Below, in pieces: positions 19,539 to 27,911 of a stretch of 64,000 nt of DNA. A program made the translations under genes and the position numbers. Below the pieces are notes generated by a model that saw only the letters and a program-made list of their open reading frames with translations, did not search any database and was not told the DNA's origin. Positions within the stretch are counted from its first letter, which is position 1. Each line of letters begins with the position of its first letter. Source of the DNA: Azorhizobium oxalatiphilum (GTDB taxonomy: Bacteria > Pseudomonadota > Alphaproteobacteria > Rhizobiales > Xanthobacteraceae); the NCBI RefSeq assembly GCF_014635325.1, contig NZ_BMCT01000001.1:1269743-1333742 (forward strand). The letters run 5' to 3'.

Positions 19539-21986
19539 TCAGAACTGGAACGTGGTCGAGATCTGGAAGGTCCGCGCCTCGCTGGGATAGAGCAGGCCGA
19601 AGCCGGGATAGACCGTCCAGTAGCCCTTGTTGAAGGCGTTGATCAGGTTCGCCTGCACGATCACCGGCTTGCCGCCCTCGCGCTCGAAGGCATAGCGGGC
19701 GCCGAAATCGAACGTGGTCCAGGCGGGGAGCTTCTGGTTGTTGATGCTGTTGGCCCAGGCCGCACCCGTGGCGTTCAGGCGGCCGGTCAAAGTGAGGTTC
19801 TTCAGGAAGAAGGGATCCCACTCCAGCCCCAGATTGGCGGTGTAGTCCGGCGTGCCGGTGGGCGTCTTGCCGTCATAGGTGCCGTTGGCGGTACGGGTGT
19901 TCTCCGCATCCAGCAGCACGAAGCCGCCGAGTACCCGCAGGTCGGGCCGGATCTCGCCCGCCACGTCGAACTCAAGGCCGCGATAGACGGTCTCGCCATC
20001 GGCGGTGAAGGTGTTGGTGGCGAGGTTGGCGATACCGGACTGCTGGGTGGTGTGGAACAGGCTCACCGTGGTCAGCAGCTTGCCCCAATCCACCTTCACG
20101 CCGGCCTCATACTGCTTGGTCACATAAGGCGGCAGCACCTCGCCGCCATTGGCATAGGTGGTGGGCACCACCACGCCGGCGGTGAGGCCCTCCGCATAGC
20201 TGGCGTAGAGGGAGACGTTCTCCCACGGCTTCACCACCAGGCCGATCATGGGGGTGAGGGCGTCGCTGTCGTTGAGGCTGGTCTGCGCGCCGGTGGCGAT
20301 GCTGTAATTCTCCACATGCACATATTGCTGGCGCAGGCCGAGCGTGAGCTGGATGCGCTCATCCAGCACCGAGAGCGTGTCGGAGACGGCATAGGAGGTG
20401 AAGGTGATGGAGCTTTGCTGCGCCGGCACCATGAAGGGCACCGTGGGCTCGGCCACGAAGGCGGGATTGTAGATGTTGGAGGCGCTGACCGGCAGCGCGA
20501 AGGCGCCGGAGGGCTGGTTGGCCTGGCTGCGGTCGAAGATGTAGGTGTTGGCGGCCAGCGTCACCTTGTGGTTCAGCGGGCCGGTATCGAATTCGCCGCG
20601 CACGCCGGTCTCGCCCGAGCGGCGGGAGATGTCGATGAGATAGCGCGAGGTGGTGGCGGTGAAATTGCCGTTGGTCTGCAGGTTGGTGCCCGCCTGCACC
20701 AGCTGGTCCCAGTCCGTGGTGTCGAAGCCGGCCTTGGCATAGGCGGTCCAGTTGGGGGCGAAGTCATACTCCGCCGTTGCGAGGCCGTAGGTATCGGTGA
20801 AGTCCGAATAGTTCCACGGCGAAACCCAGGCATGGGTGGGCGCGGGGGCTTTGGCGATGGGCGGGCAGATCGCCGCGTTGCAGGCGGCCGGCGTCACCGT
20901 GTTGTTCATGCGGTCGGTGTTGAGCACCTGATGACCGAAATCCAGCGACCAGCGGAATTTCTCGCCGCGATAGTCCACACCCACCGTGCCGTTGAGCAGC
21001 TCCTGCGACTGCTGGGCGATGGGGGTGTCGCCGTCGCGATAATAGAGGTTGGCGCGCACGCCCAGCTCGTTGGCGGCGCCGAAGCGCCGGCCCACATCCA
21101 GATGGCCGCCGAACTGGGCATCGCTCATATAGATGGTGGTCAGGTTGGTGAGCGGCGTGTCACCCGCGCGCTTGGGCACCAGATTGATCACCGCGCCGAC
21201 GCCCGAGGGCGAGATGCCGCCGATGAAGGCGCCGGGGCCTTTGAGGATCTCCACCCGCTCGATGCCGGCGAGCGTGGACTGGCTGTTGGGGGCGATGCCG
21301 AACAGGCCCTGATAGGCGATGGCGCCATTGCCCACCTGCACGCCGCGCACCAGGAAATAGTTGGCGTTGCCGACGTTTGTGGGGTCCACGTTGCGGATGG
21401 CGGGATCGTTGCGCACCACGTCCGCCACCGATTGCGCGCCCTGCTCCTGGATGAGCTTGGAGGTGTAGTTGGTGACGGTGAAGGGCGTGTCCATGACGCT
21501 ACGCTCGCCCAGCACGCCGAGGCCGCCGCCGGTGGCGATCAGGCCGCCGGCATAGGGCGCGGGGAGGCGATCGCCGGTCACGTCCACGGTGTCGAGCGCG
21601 ATGGCGCCGTCCGTGCCGCCCGCAAGGCCGGCGCGGGGGGCTGCGGGATCATAGATCTGCACGGTGGTGGCGTTGCTGAAGCGATAGGTGAGGCCGCTGC
21701 CGGCCAGCAGCATCTCCACAGCCTGTCCGGCGGTCATGGAACCGCGCACCGCATTGCCGGTGCGCGAGGCGGCGGGGGTCTCGGCGAAGACCACGTCGAT
21801 GCCGGTCACGCGCACGATGTCGTTCATGGCCGCGCGGATGGATTTCTGGGGGATGTTGAAGCTGAAGGTCTGCGCCTGCGCCTGCGCGACGGCGGGCGCC
21901 ATCGTGGCGGTGCCTGCGGTCGCGAGCGCCAGAAACGTGCTCGCGAGCCACTGCGCCTTCGTGCCGGCTCCGGTGCTGCCCTTCAT
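19539..21986 (-). CDS. TonB-dependent siderophore receptor with STN signalling domain
   Basis: This 815-residue outer-membrane protein has a signal peptide ending near AQAQA and an STN (secretin/TonB short N-terminal) domain at about residues 38-88 (FSFNIPQKSIRAAMNDIV). A plug follows, with VRGVQVGNGAIAYQGLFGI and VEILKGPGAF. The 22-stranded barrel ends in a terminal phenylalanine (STTFQF). STN domains pass the substrate signal to a FecR protein, and the genes for FecR and a FecI-type sigma factor lie directly upstream. ATG 21986 is used; ATG 21995 is also possible. The ligand is a ferric siderophore, possibly of the hydroxamate/ferrichrome type, but that cannot be read from sequence. Confidence 0.93.
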   Translation of the reverse strand: MKGSTGAGTKAQWLASTFLALATAGTATMAPAVAQAQAQTFSFNIPQKSIRAAMNDIVRVTGIDVVFAETPAASRTGNAVRGSMTAGQAVEMLLAGSGLTYRFSNATTVQIYDPAAPRAGLAGGTDGAIALDTVDVTGDRLPAPYAGGLIATGGGLGVLGERSVMDTPFTVTNYTSKLIQEQGAQSVADVVRNDPAIRNVDPTNVGNANYFLVRGVQVGNGAIAYQGLFGIAPNSQSTLAGIERVEILKGPGAFIGGISPSGVGAVINLVPKRAGDTPLTNLTTIYMSDAQFGGHLDVGRRFGAANELGVRANLYYRDGDTPIAQQSQELLNGTVGVDYRGEKFRWSLDFGHQVLNTDRMNNTVTPAACNAAICPPIAKAPAPTHAWVSPWNYSDFTDTYGLATAEYDFAPNWTAYAKAGFDTTDWDQLVQAGTNLQTNGNFTATTSRYLIDISRRSGETGVRGEFDTGPLNHKVTLAANTYIFDRSQANQPSGAFALPVSASNIYNPAFVAEPTVPFMVPAQQSSITFTSYAVSDTLSVLDERIQLTLGLRQQYVHVENYSIATGAQTSLNDSDALTPMIGLVVKPWENVSLYASYAEGLTAGVVVPTTYANGGEVLPPYVTKQYEAGVKVDWGKLLTTVSLFHTTQQSGIANLATNTFTADGETVYRGLEFDVAGEIRPDLRVLGGFVLLDAENTRTANGTYDGKTPTGTPDYTANLGLEWDPFFLKNLTLTGRLNATGAAWANSINNQKLPAWTTFDFGARYAFEREGGKPVIVQANLINAFNKGYWTVYPGFGLLYPSEARTFQISTTFQF

Positions 21987-22234
21987 CCCACCCATCCCTT
22001 CAACGCGACTGGCCCCGCGCAAGCGCGCCCCGAACCGGGGCCGCGCGGCGTGCTCTCATCTGTCTGTCGCCTGCCGGGCGGGGACACCCTCACGGATTTT
22101 CGGAATTTTTTCGAGGGGGCGGGGAGGGGCAGCGGGCATGGGCGACGTGTCCCTCAGGTCAGGCACCAGCTCTGTTAGGCGCGGCTGGGAGGGGCAGGCC
22201 GGGCGGAACCCAGCCGGGCGCAACCCTTTCCTCC

Positions 22235-23290
22235 TCAAGGTCCGATCACCGTCACCTTGCCGAGGCTGTGCATGGGGAAGCCCACCGTGGCGCGTACGGC
22301 GGCCAGCGCCGCGTCGGTGTCGCGCAGGGAGATGTTGCCGCTCACCCGCATGTCGGCCAGCGTGGAGGACAACAGCACGATGCGGCCGTCCCGATAGCGG
22401 CCGATGCGCTCCAGCACATCCGCCAGCCGCGCGTTGGTGAAGATGTAGCGCCCCGTGCGCCACGCCATCGCCTCGTCCACATCCACCTGCCGCAGCGGGC
22501 CGAGGCCGGCGGCGCCGTAGTCCACGCTCTCGCCGGGCTTCAGCAGCACGTCCTGCGTGCGGTCGGTGAGGTCCACCTTCAGGCTGCCGGTGGCGAGCGT
22601 CACGGTCACGCCTTCGGCATCGCTCTCGTGGGCGGCCACCTCGAAGGTGGTGCCGAGCACACGGGCCTCGCCGTTGCGGGCCTCCACGATGAAGGGCACG
22701 GGTCCCTTCTGGACTTGGAAGAAGGCTGTGCCGCGCAGCAGGTTCACCCGGCGCGCCTTGAGGCTGAGCGTCACGTCGATGGCGCTGTCCGCATCCAGCA
22801 GAACGGTGGAGCCGTCGGCGAGCGCGACCGTGCGCATCTGACCGCGCGGGGCCACGTGGTCGGCCGCCAGATCCTGCAGCAGGTGGGGATGGTCGAGCCA
22901 CAGCCAGCCGCCCAGCAGCAGCGCGGCGAGCCCCAGCGCGATGCCGGAGGCGGCCTTGCCCATGCGGCGCTTGCGGCGGATATCCTCGATGCGCGCCAGC
23001 GGCCCGGCGAGCACGCCCGTCTCCGGCCCGGGCAAGGGGCTGGACAGATCGGCGGAGAGCGGGCCGAGCTGATCCCAGAAGGCGCGCACATCCGCATAGG
23101 CGTCCGCATGGGCGGGGGCGGCGAGCCAGTTCGCGAAATCCTGCCGGTCGGCGGAGGAGGGGCGGCCGTTCATGCGCGTGAACCAGGCCACCGCTTCCTT
23201 TTCCACCCGCGCGCTTTCCACCCGCGCATCGGCGGGCGCGGCATCGGCGCTTCCTCCGGCGGCGGGAAAGGTGGGTGAGCGGCTGGTCAT
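22235..23290 (-). CDS. fecR: FecR-family anti-sigma/sigma regulator
   Basis: This 351-residue inner-membrane protein relays the receptor signal. The cytoplasmic N-terminus (about residues 1-105) contains the DUF4880-like AVAWFTRMNGRPSSADRQDF region that binds the sigma factor. One membrane segment follows at about 110-130 after a basic RRKRRMGK stop. The periplasmic FecR domain carries LADGSTVLLDADSAI and VLGTTFEVAAH. A secretin-like C-terminal portion contacts the STN domain of the receptor. ATG 23290 is used. The gene order sigma-fecR-receptor is the standard surface-signalling cassette. Confidence 0.93.
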   Translation of the reverse strand: MTSRSPTFPAAGGSADAAPADARVESARVEKEAVAWFTRMNGRPSSADRQDFANWLAAPAHADAYADVRAFWDQLGPLSADLSSPLPGPETGVLAGPLARIEDIRRKRRMGKAASGIALGLAALLLGGWLWLDHPHLLQDLAADHVAPRGQMRTVALADGSTVLLDADSAIDVTLSLKARRVNLLRGTAFFQVQKGPVPFIVEARNGEARVLGTTFEVAAHESDAEGVTVTLATGSLKVDLTDRTQDVLLKPGESVDYGAAGLGPLRQVDVDEAMAWRTGRYIFTNARLADVLERIGRYRDGRIVLLSSTLADMRVSGNISLRDTDAALAAVRATVGFPMHSLGKVTVIGP

Positions 23291-23355
23291 GTCCTTGTCC
23301 GTTGCCGGAACCTCGGGGGTGTCAAAGCTCTGGAGGCGGATTTACGGGGCGGATT

Positions 23356-23880
23356 TCACCTGCCCCGATCCGGCTCCAGCGTCGCCCGCAGCGCCAGCAG
23401 CGTGCGGGCGATGTCGCGTTCCACCGTGGCATAGGAGATGCCAAGCGCTTCGGCAATCTCGTCATAGGTGCACTGGTGCATGCGGTTCAGCAGGAACACC
23501 TGACGGGTGCGGGCGGGCAGGGCCGCCAGCGTCTCCAGCAGCCGGCCGAGATCCTGCCGCGCGGCCACCACCTGATCGGGCGGGGCGATGGGGGCGGCAT
23601 ACTGTTCCTCGGTGAGGGTTTCCAGCAGGCGGCTGCGCCGCAGCTCGGCGCGGTGCAGGCTGATGGCGGCGAATTTGGTGGCGCCGGACAGATAAGCGGC
23701 CGAATAGCTGCTCTCGCCGCGCGTGCGCGCCCACAAAGCCGCGAATACCTCCTGCACCACATCGGCCGCATGCGCAGGGCCGACCCGGCGCGCGGCGAGA
23801 CGTTCGAGCCGGCGCTGCTCGGCGCTGTACAGACGCTCGAAATCCTCAAGGCGCGCGGCCGTGTCCAGCGGCTTGGACAT
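23356..23880 (-). CDS. fecI: FecI-type ECF RNA polymerase sigma factor
   Basis: This 174-residue extracytoplasmic-function sigma factor has region 2 with DVVQEVFAALWART and region 4 with CTYDEIAEALGISYATVERD. It would direct transcription of the siderophore receptor operon when FecR signals that ligand is bound. ATG 23880 is chosen over the in-frame TTG at 23907, which has no better ribosome-binding site. The AT-rich region upstream (23905-24060) is shared with the divergent reductase gene and is the natural place for iron control of both. Confidence 0.92.
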   Translation of the reverse strand: MSKPLDTAARLEDFERLYSAEQRRLERLAARRVGPAHAADVVQEVFAALWARTRGESSYSAAYLSGATKFAAISLHRAELRRSRLLETLTEEQYAAPIAPPDQVVAARQDLGRLLETLAALPARTRQVFLLNRMHQCTYDEIAEALGISYATVERDIARTLLALRATLEPDRGR

Positions 23881-23953
23881 GAAGAAGGGATCCCCACAGC
23901 GACGCAATAAGATCGCAAGCTGTTTTTAACATCCCGACATTCCGGCATCAATC

Positions 23954-23970
23954 TACTTACTTTATAAGTA
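23954..23970. promoter_or_regulatory. AT-rich palindrome in the fecI / reductase divergent promoter
   Basis: TACTTA-CTTTA-TAAGTA is a perfect 6-bp inverted repeat inside the most AT-rich part of the gap between 23880 and 24106. The position suits an iron-responsive repressor (Fur, RirA or Irr class), but it does not closely match a consensus I can recite. Confidence 0.4.
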
Positions 23971-24105
23971 TTATAATCTGAATTTTGTGAAAATCATTTC
24001 CAATTGTCCGGCGGGTCTTTATGAGCACTGTCCCGCGGGCGTCCTGCCGTGCCGAACAACGGCGCGGGGGCCCGGCCTTCCCTTTTCCTTGCGCGGACGG
24101 GACTT

Positions 24106-24966
24106 ATGGAACAGCAGGTTTCCCAGCGGGCGACGTTTCATGAGGCGGCGGTAATCGCGCGGCGGCTGCTGACCCCCGGCATGGTGCGCCTCACCTTTTC
24201 CGGGCTGGATGCCTTCCGCTCCACGGGCATCGGCGACGAATATATTCGCCTGTTCTTCCGCGACCCCGACACCGGCACCCTGCCGCTGCCCGCCATCGAT
24301 GCGGACGGGCGCTGGACCTTCCCGGAGGAGGGGCCGCCGGTGCGCTATTCCACCTATACGGTGCGCCGCTTCGATGCTGCGGCCTGCGAGATGGATGTGG
24401 ACTTCGTGGTGCATGAGGGCGGCATCGCCTCCAGCTGGGCGCAGGCGGCCGAGCCCGGCGACACCATCGTCATCAATAATCCGCGCGGCCTCTACCAGCC
24501 GCCGGAGGGGCACCGCTGGCAGGTGCTGCTGGCGGATGCCACCGGCCTGCCGGCGCTGGCCCGCCTCATCGAGCAGACACCGGCCCATGTGGCGAGCCGG
24601 GTGGTGGTGGAGGTGGCGGATGCCGCGCATGTGCAGGCTCTGCCGGCCCATCCGCGCCTGTCGGTGAGCACGGTGCACGGCCGGGGCAATGGCGTGTGCG
24701 CCAGTTGCCTTGAGGAGGCGTTCGCCTTGCTGCCGCTGCCGGAGGGCACGGGCTATGTCTGGATGGCGGGCGAGCAGGCGGCGGCGCGCCGGCTGCGCCA
24801 GAGCGTGAAGACCATGCCGGCGCTGGGTAGCGCCCGCTCAAAGGTGGTGGCCTACTGGATCGCGCACGACGGGGAGGGCGAGGCGCCTGCGCCAGTCGCG
24901 GCGCTGGGGGAGCACCTGCGGGCGGAGCTTGCCGCCGACTGGGCGCATCTGCTGGCGGACGGCTGA
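24106..24966 (+). CDS. Siderophore-interacting protein (flavin-dependent ferric-siderophore reductase)
   Basis: This 286-residue cytosolic protein of the SIP/ViuB family reduces Fe(III)-siderophores with FAD and NAD(P)H, releasing iron. The FAD-binding motif RYSTYTVRRFD lies near residues 82-92. The SIP C-terminal domain carries YVWMAGEQAAARRLRQ near residue 220, the NAD(P)H-binding hallmark. ATG 24106 is chosen; an upstream in-frame ATG (24049) adds a non-conserved 19-residue leader. It is divergent from fecI, so uptake and reduction genes share one regulatory region. Confidence 0.92.
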   Translation: MEQQVSQRATFHEAAVIARRLLTPGMVRLTFSGLDAFRSTGIGDEYIRLFFRDPDTGTLPLPAIDADGRWTFPEEGPPVRYSTYTVRRFDAAACEMDVDFVVHEGGIASSWAQAAEPGDTIVINNPRGLYQPPEGHRWQVLLADATGLPALARLIEQTPAHVASRVVVEVADAAHVQALPAHPRLSVSTVHGRGNGVCASCLEEAFALLPLPEGTGYVWMAGEQAAARRLRQSVKTMPALGSARSKVVAYWIAHDGEGEAPAPVAALGEHLRAELAADWAHLLADG

Positions 24967-24990
24967 GGCGGGGCCACCAACCTCACGACC

Positions 24991-25233
24991 TCAGGGCTTG
25001 AAGCCGACCTTGTTGATGAAGTCGGCAGTGACGTTCGCGGCCTTGCTGTTCGCATCATTGACCGCATTGAGCGGGCCGCCGACGAGATTGCCAAAGGGCA
25101 GGCTGGAGAAGGCATCGCCGCCGGAAACCGCGTCCAGCTCGCCATCGGACAGGGCGACACCCGGCGTGGCCTGCACCTCGGAGGTCGCGGCCTGAAGGGT
25201 CACGTCGCTGTCGGGCTTCTGCGTGTCGCTCAC
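24991..25233 (-). CDS. Small peptide with double-glycine leader (bacteriocin/RiPP-like precursor)
   Basis: The 80-residue product has a leader ending in LSDGELDAVSGG, matching the bacteriocin-type signal pattern LxxxELxxVxGG that is cleaved by C39-peptidase ABC exporters. Cleavage would release a core of about 40 residues that begins DAFSSLPFGN. The core contains a GG motif (LVGGPLNAV) but no cysteine, so lanthipeptide or disulfide chemistry is unlikely. The start is GTG 25233 with GGAG about 8 bases upstream. No exporter, modifying enzyme or immunity gene is visible nearby, so the maturation system would have to be encoded elsewhere. A non-bacteriocin secreted peptide is possible. Confidence 0.65.
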   Translation of the reverse strand: MSDTQKPDSDVTLQAATSEVQATPGVALSDGELDAVSGGDAFSSLPFGNLVGGPLNAVNDANSKAANVTADFINKVGFKP

Positions 25234-25622
25234 CGGAGTCTCCGTCGATTGGGTTGCACGTGCGCCCGTGAATGGGTGCCTCGGAAACCGGCGTTGACAC
25301 TATACCGTCCGCGCCGGTGGCGTCCATGGTCCGCAATGGTGGCCCGGCATCGGCCGGCCGGCGGCGCGGGAGCGACCCCGAAAATCCGCATCTGCCGTTG
25401 TCAGGCGAAAAGGCCGCGTCTATGGTCGGGGCACCTCGCCGACGTGCCGGGCGCGCCACTTCTCGCACGCCGCCGGGAGGCCATCCTCATCTGCGCTTCG
25501 GCCCATCCGGGCTGTGAGCCCTGCTGCCCATCGGGTTGCGTCGTCATGGCCCCGTGCCTTGCCGAAGCTGCCGGGGGTGGCGGACCGTCGCGCGCCTGTC
25601 CCGTCACTTTCGGAGATTTCAG
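25234..25622. other. Intergenic region between peptide gene and coxG-like gene
   Basis: This is a 389-base divergent gap. A TATAGT hexamer on the minus strand near 25305 could be a -10 element for the peptide gene. Open frames here, including one with several cysteines near 25500, lack coding signals. I see no RNA gene. Confidence 0.35.
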
Positions 25623-26087
25623 ATGGCCCTCACCATGGAAGGGGAGATCCTGCTCCCCGCCGACCGCGCCACCGTGTGGGAGAAGATCAACGACCCGGAG
25701 GTGCTGCGCGCCTGCATTCCCGGCTGCGAGATGCTGGAGAAGACCGGCGACGACGCCTTCAAGGCGGCGGTGAAGCTGAAGGTCGGCCCGGTGAGCGCCA
25801 CCTTCAAGGGCGCCGTGACCCTGACCGAGATCGACGCGCCCAATTCCTATCTCATCTCGGGCGAGGGCGAGGGCGGCATCGCCGGCTTCGCGAAGGGCGG
25901 CGCCCGCGTGCGCCTCGCGGATGCCCCCGAGGGCGGCACCACGCTGGCTTATACGGTTGAGGCGAATGTGGGCGGCAAGATCGCCCAGCTCGGCGCGCGC
26001 ATGATCAACAGCGTGGCCAAGAAGACCGCCGACCAGTTCTTCGCCAACCTCGCGGCGAACATCGGCGGGGTGGTTGTGGAGGCGTGA
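25623..26087 (+). CDS. coxG: CoxG-like SRPBCC protein (carbon monoxide dehydrogenase subunit G family)
   Basis: This 154-residue protein of the CoxG/SRPBCC superfamily begins MALTMEGEILLPADRATVWE. It shows the family landmarks IPGCEMLEKTGDDAFKAAVK and a glycine-rich strand (GEGEGGIAGFAKG). CoxG binds the membrane and helps recruit or mature molybdenum CO dehydrogenase-type enzymes. This copy lies 8.7 kb upstream of the molybdenum hydroxylase genes at 34787-38498, and a functional link is possible but unproven. ATG 25623 follows GGAG. It is transcribed alone. Confidence 0.88.
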   Translation: MALTMEGEILLPADRATVWEKINDPEVLRACIPGCEMLEKTGDDAFKAAVKLKVGPVSATFKGAVTLTEIDAPNSYLISGEGEGGIAGFAKGGARVRLADAPEGGTTLAYTVEANVGGKIAQLGARMINSVAKKTADQFFANLAANIGGVVVEA

Positions 26088-26125
26088 GAGGGCACGCGTT
26101 CGCTGGCCTGGACGTCGTCCTCCGC

Positions 26126-26216
26126 TGCGCAAGGCGTTCCCTCTCCGAGCACAGAGCCCGCGCTCCCTCCCGCGCAACGCGCTTCCCTTCCGCACATGGA
26201 GCCCGTGCTCCCTCCC
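26126..26216. repeat. Two tandem units of about 46 bp
   Basis: Each unit starts GCAA(C/G)GCG and ends GCTCCCTCCCG, with about 80 percent identity by eye between 26126-26170 and 26171-26216. A diverged third unit lies near 26415-26465. Confidence 0.65.
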
Positions 26217-26226
26217 GTGCAACGCG

Positions 26227-26267
26227 CCCCCTCTCCCGCTTGCGGGGGAGGGTTGGGGAGGGGGCAG
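26227..26267. repeat. GC-rich palindromic repeat, family A
   Basis: The core CTCCCGCTTGCGGGGGAGGG is followed by TTGGGGAGGGGGCA. Confidence 0.85.
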
Positions 26268-26350
26268 GCCGGGTGGAGTCCAAGGATATCCGTGCCTTAA
26301 AATTTCCCTTTAATTCCATATCGTTGCGGCGATCCCCGCGCTGGCGCGCG

Positions 26351-26389
26351 GCCCCCTCCCTAACCCTCCCCCGCAAGCGGGAGAGGGGA
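26351..26389. repeat. GC-rich palindromic repeat, family A (inverted)
   Basis: This copy is in the opposite orientation to the copies at 26227 and 26459. Confidence 0.85.
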
Positions 26390-26458
26390 TCTGTCCCGTT
26401 GGGAGAATACCGGCCCTCCGCACACGGAGCGCGTCCCCCTCCGCCCGCGCAACGCGCT

Positions 26459-26497
26459 CCCTCTTCCGCTTGCGGGGGAGGGCTGGGGAGGGGGCAG
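26459..26497. repeat. GC-rich palindromic repeat, family A
   Basis: A diverged copy with CTCTTCCGCTTGCGGGGGAG; the stem has one mismatch. Confidence 0.8.
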
Positions 26498-26520
26498 GCC
26501 GGGTGGAGTCAAATTGGATT

Positions 26521-26667
26521 CGTCATGCCCGGACTTGATCCGGGCATCCACGTCCCGCCGCCGGGTGGAGCGTTTTCGAAACAAGCGCATGGCTTTGGCG
26601 CGGCAACTTTCGAGCCCTCCACGATCGGCCCGACGTGGATGGCCGGATCAAGTCCGGCCATGACGAA
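26521..26667. repeat. Paired palindromic repeat, family B
   Basis: The left arm begins CGTCATGCCCGGACTTGATC and the right arm mirrors it around GGATCAAGTCCGGCCATGAC. A partial second copy of its right half, including GGAGCGTTTTCGA and the closing AAGTCCGGCCATGACGAAC, follows at about 26700-26765. Confidence 0.8.
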
Positions 26668-26847
26668 CTGAGAGGGATCGGCCCCTGATTATCGACAGGC
26701 TGTGTGGAGCGTTTTCGATACAAGCGCACGGCTTTGGTGCGCCAAGTCCGGCCATGACGAACCGAGAGGGATCGGCCCCGATCATCGACGGTCTGTGCAC
26801 CGCTTCTCATTGCTGAGAGAGCGTAAGCTCTCCGCCCTCCACCCCCC

Positions 26848-27759
26848 TCACGCCCCCGCGCGCTCCGACAGATAGCGCCCCGGCGTCACGCCGAAGGCTG
26901 CGCGGAACATGGCGATGAAGGCGCTCGGCCCCTCGAAGCCGAGCGTGTCCGAGATGCGGCTCACCGGCTCGCGCGCCGCCACCATCTCCAGCGCCCGGAA
27001 CAGTTTCGCCTGTCGCCGGAAGGCCCGCAGACTCAACCCCGTCTCCGCCTTGAAGCGCCGCTCCAGCGTGCGCGCGGACATGTTCAGCGGCGCCGCCCAG
27101 GCTTCCAGCGTGCGCTTGTCCGCCGGATCCGCCAGCAGTCCGTCCGCCACCCCGCGCAACGCCGGGCTCGCGGGCAAAGGCAGGTGCAGCGGCGTGACGG
27201 GGGAGGCGGCGATCTGGTCCAGCAGCACGCTCACCAGCCGCCCGTCGGCGGCGCTCTCGTCATAGTCCGGCGGCAGATCGGTGACGGCATCGATCAGGCA
27301 GCGCAGCAGCGGCGAGACCTGCACCACCGCCATGCGGCCGGGCATGGCGAGCGCCGCGTTGCGCTCCACATAGACCGTGCGCAGCTGCGTCATGGAGAGG
27401 TGGCGGGTGTCGTGGCGCACGTCCGGCGGGATCCACAGGGCGCGCTCCGGCGGCACCACGTAGGTGCCTTCCCCGGAACTCACCGCAATGGAGCCGGACA
27501 GCACGGAGAGCAACTGCCCGCGCCGGTGGGAATGGGGCGTCTTGCCGGTGCCGCGACTGTTCTCCGCCTTGAAGGCCACCACCCGCCGGGGACGATCCGG
27601 CACCGGCATGTCGGCGAGAAAGCCGTTGGCATCGCGGGGGCCGGCGAGGTCGGCCGCCGGTTGCGCCTCCAGCGGCACAGTCGTTTGCGCAGAATCCTTC
27701 GCCCGCAAGGCTTTTGCGGCAGGGGCGGCGCGGGACCTCCGGGCGGGGGAAGGCGGCAT
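26848..27759 (-). CDS. AraC-family transcriptional regulator with cupin sensor
   Basis: The 303-residue protein has an N-terminal cupin (about residues 60-140, containing HSHRRGQLLSVLSGS) and a C-terminal AraC HTH domain (about 200-300, NMSARTLERRFKAETGLS and VSRISDTLGFEGPSAFIAMF). ATG 27759 is used. It is divergent from the ring-cleavage dioxygenase gene at 27912, with a perfect palindrome between the two starts, so it is the likely regulator of catabolic module A. The proposed cupin ligand would be a pathway substrate or intermediate. It could instead be an unrelated gene next to the cluster. Confidence 0.9.
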   Translation of the reverse strand: MPPSPARRSRAAPAAKALRAKDSAQTTVPLEAQPAADLAGPRDANGFLADMPVPDRPRRVVAFKAENSRGTGKTPHSHRRGQLLSVLSGSIAVSSGEGTYVVPPERALWIPPDVRHDTRHLSMTQLRTVYVERNAALAMPGRMAVVQVSPLLRCLIDAVTDLPPDYDESAADGRLVSVLLDQIAASPVTPLHLPLPASPALRGVADGLLADPADKRTLEAWAAPLNMSARTLERRFKAETGLSLRAFRRQAKLFRALEMVAAREPVSRISDTLGFEGPSAFIAMFRAAFGVTPGRYLSERAGA

Positions 27760-27792
27760 CAGCGTGTCGTCTCAGCGATAGTCTTCGGCAGA

Positions 27793-27802
27793 TTAGCGCT
27801 AA
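27793..27802. promoter_or_regulatory. TTAGCGCTAA palindrome between divergent promoters
   Basis: This perfect 10-bp palindrome sits 33 bases from the AraC-family start and 110 bases from the dioxygenase start. It is a candidate operator. Confidence 0.45.
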
Positions 27803-27911
27803 CGGACACGCGCTGGATAGACCTATTCTCAAACCCAAGCGGGGAGACCTCGGTGAAGTGGCGCCGGGGTGCCAAACAGCCCCGCACCCTGACCTTTCGG
27901 AGACGATCGTC

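Larger units (their letters stand above)
26088..26847. other. Repeat-dense intergenic region
   Basis: This 760-base gene-free stretch consists almost wholly of repeats: two tandem units of about 46 bases, three family-A palindromes, one complete family-B element and a truncated family-B copy. No coding sequence is supported. Confidence 0.75.

Noticed and set aside
20052-22178. Long + strand frame opposite the TonB receptor
   Set aside because: Same shadow pattern, no start signal and no recognisable domain.
25249-25773. Frame with a cluster of cysteines near 25500, considered as a second peptide precursor
   Set aside because: It has no ribosome-binding site, runs through the coxG-like gene start in another frame and has no leader motif.
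26126-26497. CRISPR-like array
   Set aside because: There are only two or three diverged units without unique spacers, and the neighbouring palindromes are dispersed family-A repeats.
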